A stretch of DNA of 64,000 nt. It comes from Brevundimonas intermedia (GTDB lineage Bacteria > Pseudomonadota > Alphaproteobacteria > Caulobacterales > Caulobacteraceae). Positions 26,652-36,054 of this stretch are shown one piece after another (positions within the stretch are counted from its first letter, which is position 1; every line of letters begins with the position of its first letter). A model generated the notes under the pieces. That model did not search any database. It was not told the DNA's origin and saw only the letters and a program-made list of their open reading frames with translations. Both the position numbers and the translations under genes were made by a program. Location: NCBI RefSeq assembly GCF_004614235.1, contig NZ_SPVH01000006.1:1302001-1366000 (forward strand), written 5' to 3'.

Positions 26652-27875
26652 ATGAGCGGTCGCGTTTTGACAGGTCTGATGCGCTGGGGCGCGAAGGAAT
26701 GGGCGATGACCGCCTTGGCCTTCGTGGTCATCTGCGTGGTCGGTCTGTTCGCGACGCGCGGTTTCGCATGGGGCGCTCAAGGGGATGTGCTGGCCGTGCG
26801 TTTCGGCGCAGACGGCGACCGGACCCGCGTCGTCATCGATCTGGACAAGTCGGCGCAGGGCCGTGTCATCGACGCGGGCGGCGAAGGTCGCGTGGTTCTG
26901 GCCCTGAACGGCGTCGCGCCGGGGCGGGGGCTGAACGGCGGCGGATCGGGCCTGGTGCGGTCCTACGAGGTCACGTCTTCCGGCGGGTCGTCGCGGGTCC
27001 AGCTGGAGCTGGCGCGGGGCAGCGAGATCGAGCGACGCTTCCTGCTTCCGCCCGGCGACGGCGTAAGCCACTATCGTTATGTCGTGGATTTGAAGGCGAC
27101 CGGCGCGGCCGTGCGCGCCTCGACGACACCTGCGCCGCGACCCAGTGCGCCGCCGCGCCGGGCCGAACGGCCGCTGATCGTCATCGATGCTGGTCATGGC
27201 GGCAATGACCCCGGCGCCAGCGGCGCTCGCGCCCAGGAAAAGCAGGTCACCCTGGCCGCCGCCCTGGCGCTGAAGACCGAGTTGGAGAAGAACGGTCGTT
27301 ATCGCGTGCGGCTGACGCGGTCCGACGATCGGTATGTGGACCTGTATCGCCGGGTGTCCATCGCGCGTCAGTCGGACGCCGACCTGTTCATCTCTCTGCA
27401 CGCCGACGCCGGGGCCGATCCGGCGCTGCGCGGGGCCAGCGTCTATACGCTGTCGGAACAGGGCGCAGGCCGGGCCGTGCGCGAGTTCACGCGCGGCGAC
27501 AACTGGCACCGCGAACTGCACCTGCCGGGCCGCGACCCGTCGGTGGACCGTATTCTGCTGGATATGACCCAGCGCGCGACCCAGAATCGCTCGGCTCAGT
27601 TCGCCCGTGTCCTGCTGACCCATCTGGAAGGCTCGGACCAGCCGCTGCTGCGCCGTAGTCATCGCGATGCTGGTCTGGCCGTTCTGCTGGCGCCCGACGT
27701 GCCGGCCGTGCTGCTGGAGATGGGCTTCATCACCAATCCCGAGGACGAGCGGCTGCTGACCGACGAGCGCGCGCGCCGTCGTTTGATGAAGTCGGTCGCG
27801 GATGGCATCGACCGCTATTTCCGCGAACCGTCGGCCCCGATGATGACCGCCTCCAACACCGGGGCGACGGGTTAG
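26652..27875 (+). CDS. amiC: N-acetylmuramoyl-L-alanine amidase
   Basis: 407 residues. An N-terminal signal/anchor (TALAFVVICVVGLFATRGFA) precedes an AMIN domain (about residues 45-155) that targets septal peptidoglycan. The Amidase_3 zinc domain follows: IVIDAGHGGNDPGA holds the first zinc histidine, then the glutamate-bearing region, FISLHADAGADPALRG and VLLEMGFITNPEDERLL. It splits septal peptidoglycan at division. A second start at 26706 has a better ribosome-binding site (AAGGAATGGGCG) and would leave a normal signal peptide; it may be the true one. The rne-amiC arrangement is shared with Caulobacter, to my knowledge. Confidence 0.93.
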   Translation: MSGRVLTGLMRWGAKEWAMTALAFVVICVVGLFATRGFAWGAQGDVLAVRFGADGDRTRVVIDLDKSAQGRVIDAGGEGRVVLALNGVAPGRGLNGGGSGLVRSYEVTSSGGSSRVQLELARGSEIERRFLLPPGDGVSHYRYVVDLKATGAAVRASTTPAPRPSAPPRRAERPLIVIDAGHGGNDPGASGARAQEKQVTLAAALALKTELEKNGRYRVRLTRSDDRYVDLYRRVSIARQSDADLFISLHADAGADPALRGASVYTLSEQGAGRAVREFTRGDNWHRELHLPGRDPSVDRILLDMTQRATQNRSAQFARVLLTHLEGSDQPLLRRSHRDAGLAVLLAPDVPAVLLEMGFITNPEDERLLTDERARRRLMKSVADGIDRYFREPSAPMMTASNTGATG

Positions 27876-27920
27876 GGCCGGCGCGGCGCAACCAAGCCCG
27901 GCTTCGCCGGTTCCAAGCCC

Positions 27921-28601
<681 letters not shown>

Positions 28602-28607
28602 GCGAGA

Positions 28608-29276
28608 TCAGGCCAGGCCCGCCTTCTTCAGCGTCTTCCAGGCCTTGATGACGCGTTGCAGCTTGGCCTCCGCGCCCCGGTCGCCATTGTTGGTGTCGGG
28701 GTGAAAGCGTTTCAGCAGGTCGTGGTACTGGGCCTTGATCTTGGCCTTGTCCGCGCCGGGATCCAGATCCAGGTCGGCCAAGGCGGCGCGTTCCAGCTTG
28801 CCGATGCGGCGATCCTCGGTCGGAGACTGGGGCGCCTGGTCGCCCTTGCGCCCGAACAGGCCGAAGCTGTCGCGCCATGAGCCGGCGCCGGTGGTGTTGG
28901 ACGTGCCCATCTTGGCGGCGAAGGCGGCGGCCTCGCGCGTGAACTTGCCGGCCTGCATTTCCCAGGTCGGGCGACCTCCGGTCATGGCCTCGTTTTCCTG
29001 AAGGTTGCGAATCTGGCCTTCGCTCATGCCGGCGTAGAAGTTCCAGCCCTTGTTGTACTCGCCGGCGTGGGGCTGGCAGAATTCGTAGAAGTCGTTCAGC
29101 CGCTCTCGCGACTTCGGCGCCTTGGCGGCCGCGGCCCTGCGACAGTCGGGCCATTGGCACGGCGTCTCGCCCGGCTTGAGGTGAAGGACGTCGGCTTTCG
29201 CCGCCTCTTCATCGGGCTTGGGCGGCTTCACCCGAATGTCGGTGAAGCGCGGCTTGTATTGAAAGGAGGCGGACAT
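28608..29276 (-). CDS. J-domain molecular chaperone (DjlA/CbpA-unrelated, short)
   Basis: 222 residues. The J domain is at the C-terminus (about residues 160-222): AKIKAQYHDLLKRFHPDTNN contains the HPD that stimulates Hsp70. The N-terminal part carries CQWPDCRRAAAAKAPKSRER and an acidic/aromatic segment typical of the alphaproteobacterial J protein found beside bolA and cobS. It would recruit DnaK to a specific client. An AAAGGAGG site precedes the ATG. It is divergent from bolA, 45 bases away. Confidence 0.88.
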   Translation of the reverse strand: MSASFQYKPRFTDIRVKPPKPDEEAAKADVLHLKPGETPCQWPDCRRAAAAKAPKSRERLNDFYEFCQPHAGEYNKGWNFYAGMSEGQIRNLQENEAMTGGRPTWEMQAGKFTREAAAFAAKMGTSNTTGAGSWRDSFGLFGRKGDQAPQSPTEDRRIGKLERAALADLDLDPGADKAKIKAQYHDLLKRFHPDTNNGDRGAEAKLQRVIKAWKTLKKAGLA

Positions 29277-29321
29277 CAGCCGAAGTGTAAGGCCGAATGG
29301 GACAGCATCAAGGAATCGATC

Positions 29322-29627
29322 ATGTCAGAAGGCCCGGTTGCGACGATTATTCGTGCAAAACTGACCGATGGGCTCTCGCCGCAACGGCTGGAGGTCGAAG
29401 ATGACAGCTGGCGACACGCCGGGCATCACCATGAAGGCGGGATGGACGCCAAACCCGGTGGGGAAAGCCACTTCAATCTGGTGATCGTTTCGGTCGCTTT
29501 CCAGGGGCAGTCGCGTCTGGCGCGACAGCGTGCGGTCAACGCCTTGCTCAAGGACGAGATGGCCGGACCCGTCCACGCACTGTCGATCAAGGCGCTGACG
29601 CCGGAGGAGGCGGGGGAAACCGCTTGA
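29322..29627 (+). CDS. bolA: BolA family protein
   Basis: 101 residues. The fold is recognised from EDDSWRHAGHHHEGGMDAKP and ESHFNLVIVSVAFQGQSRLA, and the C-terminal HALSIKALTPEE. BolA-type proteins pair with monothiol glutaredoxins in Fe-S trafficking; the histidines in the HHH segment are candidate cluster ligands. I start at 29322 (MSEGPVATIIRAKLTD), since the longer frame runs antisense through the J-domain gene. The divergent J-bolA pairing is common in alphaproteobacteria. Confidence 0.93.
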   Translation: MSEGPVATIIRAKLTDGLSPQRLEVEDDSWRHAGHHHEGGMDAKPGGESHFNLVIVSVAFQGQSRLARQRAVNALLKDEMAGPVHALSIKALTPEEAGETA

Positions 29628-29707
29628 TGGAAAAAACAGCGTTCACATCGTCTTAGAACCTTCGTCTTAGCGTCACGCGACCAAACAGAACGTGGGGATC
29701 TGGGCTT

Positions 29708-31528
29708 ATGGTGGAATCCGACGGCGTCGCGAAGGCGTTTGAAGGCGATCAGCGCGCCGGCGATGCAGCCCAGGCCCTGACGGCCATCCTGCAAACGCAA
29801 TATCTGCGCTACCTGATCATCGCCTCGTGGGCTCTCGGGCTGCTGGGCACGGTGGGTCTGTGGCAGGCGGTGCTGTGGTTCGGCGTGACGGTTGCAGCGG
29901 GCGCGGTGCGCGGCTCGGTGGAACACCGGCTGAGCCATCGCGTGGGCACGAACTGGGGGGTCATCTTCCCCATCGTCGCCACGGTGACGACCGGCGCCTG
30001 GGCCATCGCACCCTTGCTGGCCTGGTTTTCTCCTTCCGATTTTGGGCGACCGCTGGCCCTGGCCCTGATCATCTCCGGCTATGTGCTGGTTTTCGCCCAA
30101 CTGCGCAGCTCGCCGCGTCAGGCCTTGATCATTTCGTCCCCCTATGGTGCGGCGGCGGCGGTCATTCTGTTCAGCCTGTGGGGCTCTAGCGAGTTCTGGT
30201 CGATGCTGGCCGTCCTGCCGTTCACGGCGGCGGGGCTGTTCGTCCTGGTGACCATGACCCTGCTGCGCGAAGAGCGCATACGCGCCTTCCAGTCGCATCA
30301 GTCCCATCTGATCGAGGAACTGGAAGCCGCGCGCGACAAGGCCAATGCCGCCAACGACGCAAAGTCGAACTTCCTGGGCGTGATCTCTCACGAACTGCGC
30401 ACACCGATGAACGGCGTCCTGGGCGCAGCCCAACTGCTCAGCGCGACGCGTCTGGAGGCGACGCAACGCGAGTATCTGTCGATCATCCGCAACTCCGGCG
30501 ACAACCTGCTGTCGCTGCTGAACGACATCCTCGACATGACCAAGATCGAGGCGGGGAAGATGAACTTCGAGGTCGTCGATATCGCCGTCGACAGCCTGCA
30601 CAAGCGGATCACCGGACCGTTCGAAGCCCAGGCCGAGGCCAAGGGGCTGGAGTTCGTCTCGACCCTGGAAGGCGAAATCCCGACGGTGGTGCGCGGCGAC
30701 CCGCTGCGGGTCTGCCAGGTGGTTCAGAACCTGCTGTCGAACGCGGTCAAGTTCACCGAATCTGGCCAGATCCATTACATCGTGCGCGGTCATCGCGTGT
30801 CGGACCAGCGGGTGCGGTTCGAGTTCATCGTCAAGGACAGCGGCACCGGCATCGCGGCGGCGGATCTGGAGCGGCTATTCCTGCCCTTCACCCAAGTCGA
30901 TACCTCCTCGACGCGCCGGTTCGGCGGCACGGGGCTGGGCCTGACCATTGCGCGGCGCATGGCCAACATCATGGGCGGCGATATCACCGTCACCTCAAGG
31001 CTGGCGGAAGGGTCGTGCTTCACCCTGGAGATCGAGGCCGAGGTGGTGGAGTGGGCCAAGCCGGTCGCGGCCGACGAAGTCCATGCCGAGATTGAGGGCG
31101 GCGAATCGCTGCGCGTGCTGGTGGTCGAGGACCATCCGGTGAACCGCATGATCCTGGAAGCCTGGATGAGTTCGGCCAGCCACGTCACATCGACGGCCGA
31201 AAACGGCCAGATGGCGGTCGAGATCGCCAAGGATCAGCCGTTCGACCTGATCATCATGGATGTGAACATGCCGGTCATGGACGGCCTGACCGCCACCCGA
31301 CTTATTCGCGACGGCGGGGGCCAGAACGCGGGCACACCCATCGTCGTCCTGTCGGCCTCCGCCCGCAACGAAGACCACGAGGCAGGCCTGGAGGCCGGCG
31401 CCGACGCCTATCTGAACAAGCCCATCGACTTCAGCGCTCTGGCCGCCCTGATGGGACGGGTCGGGGGCGGACGCGAGGCGGTCGCGCAGATGGCGCTGCC
31501 GCCGTCCCAGACCTCCGTCGCCGCCTGA
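29708..31528 (+). CDS. Membrane hybrid sensor histidine kinase with receiver
   Basis: 606 residues. About six membrane spans occupy residues 30-190 (for example LIIASWALGLLGTVGLW and LALALIISGYVLVFAQL), with no recognisable periplasmic sensor domain. The HisKA H-box is FLGVISHELRTPMNG, with the phosphorylated histidine at residue 228. The ATPase domain has NLLSNAVKFT, DSGTGIAA and FGGTGLGLTIARR. The receiver domain follows, with its aspartate at residue 518 in LIIMDVNMPVMDGL and lysine in AYLNKPIDF. It would pass phosphate onward through an Hpt protein. The stimulus is unknown. A GGGGATC site precedes the ATG. Confidence 0.94.
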   Translation: MVESDGVAKAFEGDQRAGDAAQALTAILQTQYLRYLIIASWALGLLGTVGLWQAVLWFGVTVAAGAVRGSVEHRLSHRVGTNWGVIFPIVATVTTGAWAIAPLLAWFSPSDFGRPLALALIISGYVLVFAQLRSSPRQALIISSPYGAAAAVILFSLWGSSEFWSMLAVLPFTAAGLFVLVTMTLLREERIRAFQSHQSHLIEELEAARDKANAANDAKSNFLGVISHELRTPMNGVLGAAQLLSATRLEATQREYLSIIRNSGDNLLSLLNDILDMTKIEAGKMNFEVVDIAVDSLHKRITGPFEAQAEAKGLEFVSTLEGEIPTVVRGDPLRVCQVVQNLLSNAVKFTESGQIHYIVRGHRVSDQRVRFEFIVKDSGTGIAAADLERLFLPFTQVDTSSTRRFGGTGLGLTIARRMANIMGGDITVTSRLAEGSCFTLEIEAEVVEWAKPVAADEVHAEIEGGESLRVLVVEDHPVNRMILEAWMSSASHVTSTAENGQMAVEIAKDQPFDLIIMDVNMPVMDGLTATRLIRDGGGQNAGTPIVVLSASARNEDHEAGLEAGADAYLNKPIDFSALAALMGRVGGGREAVAQMALPPSQTSVAA

Positions 31529-31652
31529 TTGCGGCCGAGACGTGTTCTTTATATGAATGCAGGCCTCTGACGGCGGTTCAGACCCGCCTCAGCCGCCGCG
31601 CTCCATAACTGCACTCAAGTCGAAACCCTTCGGCGCAGTTGGAGACACGATC

Positions 31653-32129
31653 ATGAGAAAGATCCTTACCGCTACGATGGCCGCCCTGATGGCCACCACC
31701 GCCCTGGGCGCCGCCGGCGCAGCCTCGGCCCAGTCGCGCGGCGATCATCGTTACGAGCAACGTGATGACCGTCGCGACAACCGCCAGGATCGTCGTGAAG
31801 ACCGCCGCGAGTTCCGTCAGGACCAGCGCCAGGACCGTCAGGAGTATCGCCAGCAGCAGCGTGCTTATGATCGTTGGCAGCGGGCCGAGCGTCGCTACAA
31901 CGCTCCCCGCTATGCACCCCCGCGCGGCTATGCAGTGCGCACCTGGAGCTATGGTCAGCGGATGCCGTCCTACTACCGGACCAACGCCTATGTGGTGAAC
32001 GATTACGGACGTTATGGCCTGCGCGCCCCGCCCCGCGGCTACCAATATGTCCGCAGCGGCAATGATGTGGTTCTCGCCGCCGTCGCCGGGGGTCTGATCA
32101 CCGCCGTGATCGCCGGCCTGTTCAACTGA
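31653..32129 (+). CDS. Secreted Arg/Gln/Asp-rich protein, RcnB-like
   Basis: 158 residues. A signal peptide ends at ASAQS (about residue 27). A charged repeat of the form DRRDNRQDRREDRREFRQDQ runs to about residue 75. A C-terminal region with PPRGYAVRTWSYGQRMPSYY and YGLRAPPRGYQYVRSGNDVV ends in a hydrophobic VLAAVAGGLITAVIAGLF. This layout is that of the RcnB family, periplasmic proteins linked to metal homeostasis in E. coli; here the role is unproven. The ATG at 31653 has GGAGACACG upstream. It ends at an intrinsic terminator. Confidence 0.85.
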   Translation: MRKILTATMAALMATTALGAAGAASAQSRGDHRYEQRDDRRDNRQDRREDRREFRQDQRQDRQEYRQQQRAYDRWQRAERRYNAPRYAPPRGYAVRTWSYGQRMPSYYRTNAYVVNDYGRYGLRAPPRGYQYVRSGNDVVLAAVAGGLITAVIAGLFN

Positions 32130-32147
32130 TCTCCTGAGATCGAAGAC

Positions 32148-32179
32148 ACGCCCCGGAGGGAAACCTCCGGGGCGTTTTT
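32148..32179 (+). terminator. Intrinsic terminator after the RcnB-like gene
   Basis: ACGCCCCGGAGG (32148-32159) pairs with CCTCCGGGGCGT (32164-32175) around GAAA-type loop, followed by a run of T. A perfect 12-bp stem with a stable tetraloop and U-tract is a textbook terminator. It separates the RcnB-like gene from the DNA ligase gene. Confidence 0.92.
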
Positions 32180-32224
32180 CGTTCTGCTATGCGGCGACGC
32201 TTCGAGCGCCCAAGATGGATGACG

Positions 32225-33913
32225 ATGCGCGCCTTCGCCGAGCTTCTGGATCGTTTGTCCCTGACCGCTTCGCGCAATGCGAAGCTGGTGCTGGTGAGGG
32301 ATTATCTGAGGGCGACGCCTGACCCCGACCGGGGCTGGGCGCTGGCGGCGCTGACGGGCGACCTGACGTTCGACGCCGCCAAGCCGGCGATGATCAGGAA
32401 GGCGGTAGAGGGGCGGGTGGACAGCGTGCTGTTCGGCTGGTCCTACGACTATGTCGGGGATCTGGCCGAGACGGTGGCGTTGATCTGGCCCGTGACGCCC
32501 GATCACCGGCCCAATCGCGAGCCGGAACTGGCCGAGGTGGTCGAGGCCCTGCGCACCGCCAGCCGGGCCGAGGTGCGGGGACTGCTGGAAGGCTGGCTCG
32601 ACGCGCTGGAGCCGAAAGGGCGGTGGGCGCTGCTGAAGCTGATGACCGGGGCCCTGCGGGTCGGACTGTCCGCGCGGTTGGCCAAGACGGCGGCGGCGAT
32701 GATGCGACCGGACGCGGTGATGGCGCCGCCGTCGCCGGACGGGGATGAGGCGCAGACGACGCTGGAGGCCCTGGACGCCTCGGCTATCGAAGAGGTCTGG
32801 CATGCGGTCGAGGCGCCCTATGCCGACCTGTTCGCCTGGTTGGAGGGCAGGGCGGAGCGGCCCAGCCCCGACGCGCCCGGCCGGTTCCGGCCCGTCATGC
32901 TGGCCGTCGCCATAGACGAGGCGGTCGATCTGCCCAAGCTGTCGCCCGCCGACTACGCCGCCGAATGGAAGTGGGACGGCATACGGGTTCAGGCGGTGCT
33001 GGAGGGCGATGTCGGCAAGCTGTATTCCCGAACCGGCGACGAGATTTCGGCCGCCTTTCCCGATGTGATGGAGGCCTTGGCGTTCCAGGGCGCGATCGAC
33101 GGCGAACTGATCGTGTGGCGCGACGGGGCGGTGGCGCCGTTCGGGGATCTGCAGCAACGGCTGAACCGCAAGACGGTGGACGCCAAGGCCATGCAGGCCT
33201 TTCCGGCGGCGGTGGTCGCCTATGACTTGCTGGCCCAGGACGGCGAGGATTTGCGGAGTTTGCCGCTTCGCCAGCGCCGGGCGCGGCTGGAAACTCTGGT
33301 GGCGGACCATACGGGCGAGCGGCTGCATCTGTCGCCCGTGGTCGATTACGCCGATTGGGATCAGCTGGCGCGGCTCAGGGCGGACCCTCCTGTTGGGGCG
33401 GCGGCGGAGGGGCTGATGCTGAAGCGCTGGGACAGCCCCTATCTGGCGGGCCGGCCCAAGGGGCCGTGGTTCAAGTGGAAGCGCGATCCGCACGTCATCG
33501 ACGCCGTCCTGATGTACGCCCAGCGCGGGCATGGGAAACGATCCAGCTTCTATTCCGACTACACCTTCGGCGTCTGGACGCCGGAAGGGGCGCTGACGCC
33601 GGTGGGCAAAGCCTATTTCGGCTTCACCGACGAGGAGCTGAAACAGCTCGACAAGTTCGTGCGCGACCACACCATCGACCGCTTCGGGCCGGTGCGGTCG
33701 GTGCGGGCCGAGCGGGATTTCGGACTGGTGCTGGAGATCGCCTTCGAAGGGTTGAACCGATCGACGCGGCACAAGTCGGGCGTGGCCATGCGCTTTCCCC
33801 GCGTCAGCCGCATTCGCTGGGACAAGCCGGCGCGAGAGGCCAACACCATCGACGACGTGATGGACCTGCTGGACGCCATCGAAAGCGGCGGCGGACGGAT
33901 CGCCAAGGCCTGA
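32225..33913 (+). CDS. ATP-dependent DNA ligase
   Basis: 562 residues. The nucleotidyl-transferase site is the KxDGxR motif in EWKWDGIRVQAVLEG (about residue 245), with the rest of the core in AIDGELIVWRDG, GLMLKRWDSPYLAGRP and WFKWKRDP. An N-terminal DNA-binding domain precedes it and an OB domain follows. This is the bacterial LigB/LigC-type enzyme that works in addition to the NAD-dependent LigA, probably in repair. In many alphaproteobacteria its gene neighbours an Lhr helicase and a metallo-exonuclease; here it stands alone. ATG codons at 32219 and 32189 are alternative starts. Confidence 0.93.
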   Translation: MRAFAELLDRLSLTASRNAKLVLVRDYLRATPDPDRGWALAALTGDLTFDAAKPAMIRKAVEGRVDSVLFGWSYDYVGDLAETVALIWPVTPDHRPNREPELAEVVEALRTASRAEVRGLLEGWLDALEPKGRWALLKLMTGALRVGLSARLAKTAAAMMRPDAVMAPPSPDGDEAQTTLEALDASAIEEVWHAVEAPYADLFAWLEGRAERPSPDAPGRFRPVMLAVAIDEAVDLPKLSPADYAAEWKWDGIRVQAVLEGDVGKLYSRTGDEISAAFPDVMEALAFQGAIDGELIVWRDGAVAPFGDLQQRLNRKTVDAKAMQAFPAAVVAYDLLAQDGEDLRSLPLRQRRARLETLVADHTGERLHLSPVVDYADWDQLARLRADPPVGAAAEGLMLKRWDSPYLAGRPKGPWFKWKRDPHVIDAVLMYAQRGHGKRSSFYSDYTFGVWTPEGALTPVGKAYFGFTDEELKQLDKFVRDHTIDRFGPVRSVRAERDFGLVLEIAFEGLNRSTRHKSGVAMRFPRVSRIRWDKPAREANTIDDVMDLLDAIESGGGRIAKA

Positions 33914-33965
33914 AAACGGGCTTTCGGGGGTTCCAATCGGCGCGTCAGGCGTTAGACCCGGCCCT

Positions 33966-34928
33966 ATGTCTTCGCCAATCCCAGCCGATATCACCCCTAT
34001 CGCCGAAGCGGTCGCCGCAGGGCGCAAGGCCGTGTCCATCGACACCGCCGTGATCGCCAAACTGACCGACATGGCCGGTGATTTCGCGATCAACTTGACC
34101 ATCGCCATCCTGATCTTCGCCGCCACTGTGTTTGCGGCGAAATGGGCGTCGAGGGCGGCGCGCAACGGCCTGTCGCGGGTGCGCGGCTTCCGCCACGATC
34201 CGACGGTTCTGAGCTTTGCGGTGCAGGTCGTGCGGGTGGTGGTGTTCATCATCGGCATGATCGCCGTGTTGCAACGGTTGGGCGTGCAGACGACCTCGAT
34301 CATCGCGGTGCTGGGCGCGGCGTCGCTGGCCGTCGGTCTGGCGCTGCAGGGCACGCTGTCGAACGTGGCGTCGGGGATCATGCTGCTGGTGCTGCGGCCC
34401 TATCGCGTCGGGGACGTCGTGGACGTGGGCGGCATGTCGGGCACGGTGCAGCGGCTGGACCTGTTCACCACCCAGCTTTCGAACGCCAACAACCACAAGA
34501 TCGTTATCCCCAACTCGAAGGTTCTGAGCGATCCTTTGACCAATCTGACCGGCCAGCAGACGCGCCGGATCGAGATCAACTTCTCCGTCGGCTATGGCGA
34601 CGACCTGAACCAGGCGCGCTGCGTTCTGGCGGACATGGCCGAGGCGCACGACAAGGTTCTGCACGACCCCCATCCCTGGACAGGGGTGACCGGCCTTCTG
34701 GACAGTTCCGTGCAGGTGACTTTGCACGCCTGGGTCAAGGTCGGGGACTGGTGGCAGACCCAGGCCGATCTGATGCAGGCCGGCAAGGAGGCGCTGGACG
34801 CCGCCGGAATCGAAATCCCGTTCCCGCATCAGGTCGCCGTGCCGTATGGCGACGAGGATGTGATGCCGGTGGTCCGTGTGCGGACTGTCGACGATGAGGC
34901 AGCTGATTTGAAGGCGACGACCCGCTGA
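33966..34928 (+). CDS. mscS: Small-conductance mechanosensitive channel
   Basis: 320 residues of the basic MscS type. Two membrane helices (about residues 38-62 and 90-110) are followed by the pore helix in GAASLAVGLALQGTLSNVAS, with the Gly/Ala spacing typical of TM3. The beta domain begins RPYRVGDVVDVGGMSG. It releases solutes on hypo-osmotic shock. It is in the inner membrane. Its TGA overlaps the next ATG by one base. Confidence 0.93.
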   Translation: MSSPIPADITPIAEAVAAGRKAVSIDTAVIAKLTDMAGDFAINLTIAILIFAATVFAAKWASRAARNGLSRVRGFRHDPTVLSFAVQVVRVVVFIIGMIAVLQRLGVQTTSIIAVLGAASLAVGLALQGTLSNVASGIMLLVLRPYRVGDVVDVGGMSGTVQRLDLFTTQLSNANNHKIVIPNSKVLSDPLTNLTGQQTRRIEINFSVGYGDDLNQARCVLADMAEAHDKVLHDPHPWTGVTGLLDSSVQVTLHAWVKVGDWWQTQADLMQAGKEALDAAGIEIPFPHQVAVPYGDEDVMPVVRVRTVDDEAADLKATTR

Positions 34929-35944
34929 TGCGCTACGATTTCGGATCCGACAACACCGCCGGCATGGCGCCCAGCGCCATCGAGGGCCTGGTGCGCGCCA
35001 ACGACGGTTTCGCGCGCGCCTACGGCGGCGACGACGTCACGGCGCGCGCCGCCGATCAGATCCGCCAGCGGCTGGATGCCGACGCCGAGGTGCGGTTCGT
35101 CTTCAGCGGCACGGCCGCCAACGCCATCGCCCTGTCGATGCTGGCCCAGCCCTATGAGGCGGTTCTGGCGCACAACGCCGCCCACATCTGCACCGACGAG
35201 ACGGGGGCTCCGGGATTCTTCGGTCATGGCGTCGGCCTGATCGGCCTGCCGGGCTTTTCGGGCAAGATCGATCCGCTGGCCCTTCAGGTGCATCTGGACG
35301 AGGCCGAAGTCGGCCACCGCCAGCCGCCGGCGGCCCTGTCGCTGACCCAGGCCACCGAATATGGCGCGGTCTATACCGAGGAAGAGCTGCGTCATCTGAT
35401 CGAGCCGACCAAGGCGCTGGGATACGGCGTCCATATGGACGGCGCACGGCTGACCAATGCGGCCGCTTCGGGGTTCGACCTGAAGGACATCGCCCGGCTG
35501 GGCGTGGACGTGCTGGTGTTCGGCGGGGCCAAGGCGGGCGCCAACTGCGCCGAGGCCATCGTCCTATTCGACAAGGGCCTGGCGCGGCGTCTGGACAATC
35601 GCCTGAAACAGGCGGGGCAGACGGCGTCGAAGGCGCGGATGCTGTCGGGGCCGATGCTGGGGCTGCTGGAAAGCGGCGACTGGGAATCGGGCGGCGCCCA
35701 CGCCAATCTGATGGCGCAGAAGCTGGCGGCGGGGATCGCTGTACGCACCCCCTTCGTGCTGGCCCATCCGGTCGAGGCCAACGCCGTCTTCGTGCGGATG
35801 TCGCCTGAGGCGCATGCGCGCCTGAACGCCCTGGGCTGGGCCTGCTATCCGTTCGACGATGGATCGGTGCGGTTCGTCTGTTCGTGGGCGACGCAGGAAG
35901 CGGCCGTGGACGAGCTGATCGAGGCGGTCGTCAGCCTGGGTTGA
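34928..35944 (+). CDS. Threonine-aldolase-like PLP enzyme
   Basis: 338 residues of the beta-eliminating lyase/low-specificity L-threonine aldolase family: DFGSDNTAGMAPSAIEGLVR near the start, then HNAAHICTDETGAPGFF and YGVHMDGARLTNAAAS. The PLP lysine is probably in VFGGAKAGANCAEAIV, a variant of the FGGTKNG form rather than the SLSKGLGAP form of E. coli LtaE. It would cleave L-threonine or L-allo-threonine to glycine and acetaldehyde. It is coupled to mscS by a one-base overlap, which looks fortuitous. Confidence 0.85.
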   Translation: MRYDFGSDNTAGMAPSAIEGLVRANDGFARAYGGDDVTARAADQIRQRLDADAEVRFVFSGTAANAIALSMLAQPYEAVLAHNAAHICTDETGAPGFFGHGVGLIGLPGFSGKIDPLALQVHLDEAEVGHRQPPAALSLTQATEYGAVYTEEELRHLIEPTKALGYGVHMDGARLTNAAASGFDLKDIARLGVDVLVFGGAKAGANCAEAIVLFDKGLARRLDNRLKQAGQTASKARMLSGPMLGLLESGDWESGGAHANLMAQKLAAGIAVRTPFVLAHPVEANAVFVRMSPEAHARLNALGWACYPFDDGSVRFVCSWATQEAAVDELIEAVVSLG

Positions 35945-36054
35945 GCGACTAATCCCCGGTCGCGCGCCAGCGTGGCCTTTCCCCGGTCGCATTGGGTTTC
36001 CATATGCGGATCATGGCGATACGAGGCGAACGCTCCGGCGGCAGGCGTGACCCG

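Noticed and set aside
32039..34381. 780-codon minus-strand open frame opposite the DNA ligase and mscS
   Set aside because: Both plus-strand genes have clear catalytic or membrane motifs; the minus frame has none.
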